Notes under the pieces: generated by a model | Database searches by the model: none | Told to the model about the DNA's origin: nothing | The model's input: the letters and a program-made list of their open reading frames with translations, nothing else | Shown: positions 34,365 through 36,758 of the stretch, piece after piece | Position numbering within the stretch: position 1 is the stretch's first letter | How the letters are laid out: each line of letters begins with the position of its first letter | Assembly: GCA_017416445.1 (NCBI GenBank) | Contig: JAFQCJ010000023.1 | Span: 1 to 36,758, forward strand | Reading direction: 5' to 3' | DNA length: 36,758 nt | Source: Oscillospiraceae bacterium | GTDB lineage: Bacteria > Bacillota > Clostridia > Oscillospirales > Oscillospiraceae | Translations under genes and position numbers: made by a program

Positions 34365-35527
34365 TTGGTAAATTGCGAAAAAAAGTGGCGGGACTGTCAG
34401 TGCTGTTTGTGGGTGTACTGCTCATTACAGTATTGCTGTCCCTCTTCTTCTCTGCCAGAAGCAATATTGCCCGGCGCAGCAGTGAAGAGTTGCGCACAGC
34501 CCTGCAAAGCGGTGCGCAGTATGCCGACACCCCATGTTTTATTGCCGAGTTGCTGCCCAGCGGTACAGTGCGTGTCTCCGGCAGCAGCTATTATGATCTG
34601 GAAGATCACAACGCCCTCTCTGCGGCGGTACAGGCCGCTATGGACAGCGGGATGCAGCAGGGCGTACTGCACCAACAGGGCCTGCGGTTTTATCGGCAAA
34701 ACGGTTTGCTGACCGTGCGTATCGCCTTTATGGACAGTTCCTTCGAGGAAAGCACCCTTCGTTCTTTGGCGCTGGCAGGGATAGGGCTTTTTCTCTTAGC
34801 CATGGCAGTAGTGGCCGCTTTAGGCTGGCTATTGGCGGGCTATATCACCCGCCCTGTAGAGCGGGCATGGACGAGAGAGAAGCAATTTCTCTCTGATGCA
34901 GGTCATGAATTGAAAACACCGCTGACAGTGATCCTCTCCTCTGCTGCTGTGTTGGAAGAAACAGCGGACAGCGAACAACTCCCCTATGTGGACAACATCC
35001 GTTTTGAATCTCGACGAATGAAGTCGCTGGTAGAGGATATGCTGACACTGTGGCGCTTCGAAGAGACAGCACCCGTCCTTGTTCTTTCCCCCCTGTCGGA
35101 ACTGGTGGCAGAAGCAGCGCTTCGCTTCGAGCCGGTAGCCTTTGAGGCCGGGCATATGCTGCACTATGACATTGAAAATGATTTGCACATTTTGGGTGAG
35201 CGGGAAAAGCTGCAACGAGTCGTGAACATTTTGTTGGATAACGCTGTCAAATATGCCGCCGATGATACCGCCGTGGCCTTGACCCTGGACAGGGTGGGGA
35301 ATCAGGCGATCCTTACGGTAGAAAACAAAGGCACGCCCATCCCTCCCGAAAAGCTGGAGCACATTTTTGATCGCTTTTATCGGGCAGATGAATCCCGTGG
35401 TGAGGTGGAGGGCTTTGGTCTGGGCCTTGCCATTGCCCGGGAAATTGTGCAAATCCATCGAGGCAGTATTACCGCCGACAGCGATGCGCGCGCCACAGTG
35501 TTCACGGTGACGCTGCCTCTTGCGTAA
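34361..35527 (+). CDS. Sensor histidine kinase
   Basis: A 388-residue kinase starting with GTG, whose start codon overlaps the response regulator stop (GTGA). It has two transmembrane segments (about 10-30 and 136-160) around a small extracellular domain of about 100 residues, then the H-box FLSDAGHELKTPLTVI with the phosphorylated His182, the N-box LLDNAVKYA, the F-box FDRFYRAD and the G-box GFGLGLAIA. All catalytic motifs are present. The extracellular part is not a recognised sensor domain. The order lipoprotein, regulator, kinase suggests one signalling unit; a strong terminator follows. Confidence 0.94.
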   Translation: MIGKLRKKVAGLSVLFVGVLLITVLLSLFFSARSNIARRSSEELRTALQSGAQYADTPCFIAELLPSGTVRVSGSSYYDLEDHNALSAAVQAAMDSGMQQGVLHQQGLRFYRQNGLLTVRIAFMDSSFEESTLRSLALAGIGLFLLAMAVVAALGWLLAGYITRPVERAWTREKQFLSDAGHELKTPLTVILSSAAVLEETADSEQLPYVDNIRFESRRMKSLVEDMLTLWRFEETAPVLVLSPLSELVAEAALRFEPVAFEAGHMLHYDIENDLHILGEREKLQRVVNILLDNAVKYAADDTAVALTLDRVGNQAILTVENKGTPIPPEKLEHIFDRFYRADESRGEVEGFGLGLAIAREIVQIHRGSITADSDARATVFTVTLPLA

Positions 35528-35532
35528 TATTA

Positions 35533-35562
35533 AAGACCGTGTATCAGACGATACACGGTCTT
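35533..35562. terminator. Terminator after the kinase gene
   Basis: A perfect 13-bp stem (AAGACCGTGTATC at 35533-35545 with 35550-35562) around AGAC, followed by CGTTTTATTCTTTTTT on the plus strand. It may also act for the convergent EamA gene, which ends at 35567, though the minus strand has only a short T run. Confidence 0.88.
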
Positions 35563-35566
35563 CGTT

Positions 35567-36496
35567 TTATTCTTTTTTAGGGCTAACATTGGCAGCGTAG
35601 ACACACACCAGAATGACTGCAACACCAAGGAACTGGAAAATTCCGAAAGGCTCGTGAAGCAGAAAGACACCTGCCAGCACACTGACCACGGTGGTCACAT
35701 TGCTGAACAAAGAGGTCTCTGACACACTGAGATTGCCGTTGGCAAAGTTCAGCAGGAAATAGGCGATCACAGAGGAGACAATGCCCAAATACACCACAGC
35801 GGCCCAGAATCCACCGCTTTGAATCGCAGGAAGAAAGGTTTCCGCCATATGGCCTGCGCCCTGCACCAAGGAGGCAGGGATAAACACCACCATACCCACG
35901 GTGAACATCACATATGTCACCTCAAAGGGTGTAAAGCGAGCGGCGGCCTTGTGGCTAAGGGTGTAATAGCCCGCGTCGGCAGCCACCGTCAACAGTAGGA
36001 ATAGCAAACCCAAGGGGGACACAGCCGTTTCGCCGCCGGCGTAGATGAGGGCCACACCGCCGATGCACAACACAGCGCAGAGTACCTGACGGCGACGGAC
36101 TTTCTCATGAAGCACCAACACATCCATAACGATGCAGGCGATGGGAACAACGGCAATAATGGTGCCTGCAACAGCGGAAGAGGTATAAAGGATACCGTAA
36201 TTCTCAAAGATGAAGTACAGCACTGGCTGCACGATGCCCAGTGCCAGCAGGGAGAGAATGTTCTTTCCCTTCAGGGAGAAGGCGAAGAGGGGTTTGCCAC
36301 GGAGTTTCCCTATCAAAGCGTTGGCGGCCACTACCAGCGTCATGGCAACGAAGGCGGTGGTGAAGCGGAAGGCCAGCAGCACCGTAGGGGGTGCTACATC
36401 CAGTGCAAGGCGGGAGAACATGAAACTCATGCCAAAGATCACCGCAGCGCACAGGGCTGCCAACAGGCTGGGGATGCGTTTTTTGGAAGTGGACAT
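35567..36496 (-). CDS. EamA-family (drug/metabolite) transporter
   Basis: A 309-residue membrane protein with about ten hydrophobic segments in two similar EamA halves (first about 12-150, second about 158-303). Family-type parts are FGMSFMFSRLALDVAPPTVLLAFRF and GTIIAVVPIACIVMDVLVLHEKV in the first half, and SLFSNVTTVVSVLAGVFLLHEPF in the second. The family exports amino acids or other metabolites; the substrate cannot be told. The ATG at 36496 is chosen over an upstream TTG because AGAGAG lies 9 nt before it. It stands alone, between a terminator on each side, downstream of the two tRNA genes. Confidence 0.9.
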   Translation of the reverse strand: MSTSKKRIPSLLAALCAAVIFGMSFMFSRLALDVAPPTVLLAFRFTTAFVAMTLVVAANALIGKLRGKPLFAFSLKGKNILSLLALGIVQPVLYFIFENYGILYTSSAVAGTIIAVVPIACIVMDVLVLHEKVRRRQVLCAVLCIGGVALIYAGGETAVSPLGLLFLLLTVAADAGYYTLSHKAAARFTPFEVTYVMFTVGMVVFIPASLVQGAGHMAETFLPAIQSGGFWAAVVYLGIVSSVIAYFLLNFANGNLSVSETSLFSNVTTVVSVLAGVFLLHEPFGIFQFLGVAVILVCVYAANVSPKKE

Positions 36497-36529
36497 AGGC
36501 AATCTCTCTTTTCTGTAAAAGATAAAAAG

Positions 36530-36555
36530 AAAAGCGCTGCTATCGCAGCGCTTTT
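36530..36555 (-). terminator. Terminator of the tRNA transcript
   Basis: AAAAGCGCTGC (36530-36540) pairs with GCAGCGCTTTT (36545-36555) around a 4-nt loop; on the minus strand the stem is followed by CTTTTTATC. Confidence 0.92.
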
Positions 36556-36631
<76 letters not shown>

Positions 36632-36634
36632 ATT

Positions 36635-36711
36635 TGGCGACCAAGAAGGGGCTCGAACCCTCGACCTCCAGCGTGACAGGCTGGCGTTCTAACCAACTGA
36701 ACTACTTGGCC
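36635..36711 (-). tRNA. tRNA-Asp (anticodon GTC)
   Basis: A 77-nt tRNA on the minus strand. The acceptor GGCCAAG pairs with CTTGGTC (one wobble), followed by discriminator G and encoded CCA. The anticodon stem CCAGC/GCTGG encloses CTGTCAC, giving anticodon GTC. The T arm GAGGG-TTCGAGC-CCCTT is typical. It is the first gene of the two-tRNA transcript. Confidence 0.96.
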
Positions 36712-36741
36712 GTGTCGCGTTTTGTCGTATTCAGCTTGACC

Positions 36742-36747
36742 AGTATA
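36742..36747 (-). promoter_or_regulatory. -10 box of the tRNA promoter
   Basis: TATACT on the minus strand, about 30 nt before tRNA-Asp. The -35 would lie at or beyond the window edge. Confidence 0.6.
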
Positions 36748-36758
36748 ACAGAAACAAC

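Overview
The window looks like chromosomal DNA of a spore-forming, anaerobic, Gram-positive bacterium of the class Clostridia. The reasons are: coding DNA that is GC-rich for a Firmicute, AT-rich intergenic gaps, strong AGGAGG ribosome binding sites, sigma-A type promoters, a SpoIIQ-like engulfment protein, a thiolase with a Rex-like operator, and cohesin and dockerin modules. A gut Oscillospiraceae-type organism is a reasonable guess, but the sequence alone cannot settle it. I see no prophage, insertion sequence, CRISPR array or rRNA.

Layout, left to right. (1) 1-8.7 kb, minus strand: a thiolase cut by the window edge, then the housekeeping order glmU-like, prs, pth, mfd, SurA/PrsA-like foldase, transcribed right to left. 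The GlmU is short and has lost its recognisable uridylyltransferase half. (2) 8.9-14.9 kb, plus strand: trmL, then the lower-glycolysis genes pgk, tpiA and gpmI, then gpsA and a SpoIIQ-like M23 protein with a possible sigma-F promoter. (3) 14.8-19.8 kb: the aspartate family of amino acids, thrB and thrC on minus, lysC and asd on plus, fired from two promoters whose -10 boxes overlap. (4) 19.8-26.1 kb: an iron-type alcohol dehydrogenase, a membrane-anchored Xre regulator, a UroD/MtaA-family protein, RidA (minus), and a three-gene NitT/TauT-type ABC importer. (5) 26.1-31.1 kb: the most unusual part, a secreted modular protein with a lysozyme/chitosanase-like domain and a C-terminal dockerin, followed 15 bases later by a membrane-anchored cohesin protein. 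(6) 31.1-36.8 kb: truA (minus), an Sfp-type phosphopantetheinyl transferase, a DUF4340-type lipoprotein fused in operon to an OmpR/histidine-kinase pair, an EamA transporter (minus), and tRNA-Thr and tRNA-Asp (minus).

How the parts work together. The housekeeping blocks are ordinary and compact, and convergent neighbours share single bidirectional terminators. The dockerin/cohesin pair can be read as a self-contained surface display device: a putative cell-wall-active enzyme is exported and docked onto a single cohesin held at the membrane by a helix with a long acidic cytoplasmic tail. No other cellulosome component is visible here, so this would be a minimal two-protein system rather than a cellulosome. 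All functional statements rest on motif recognition by eye; no database search was possible.
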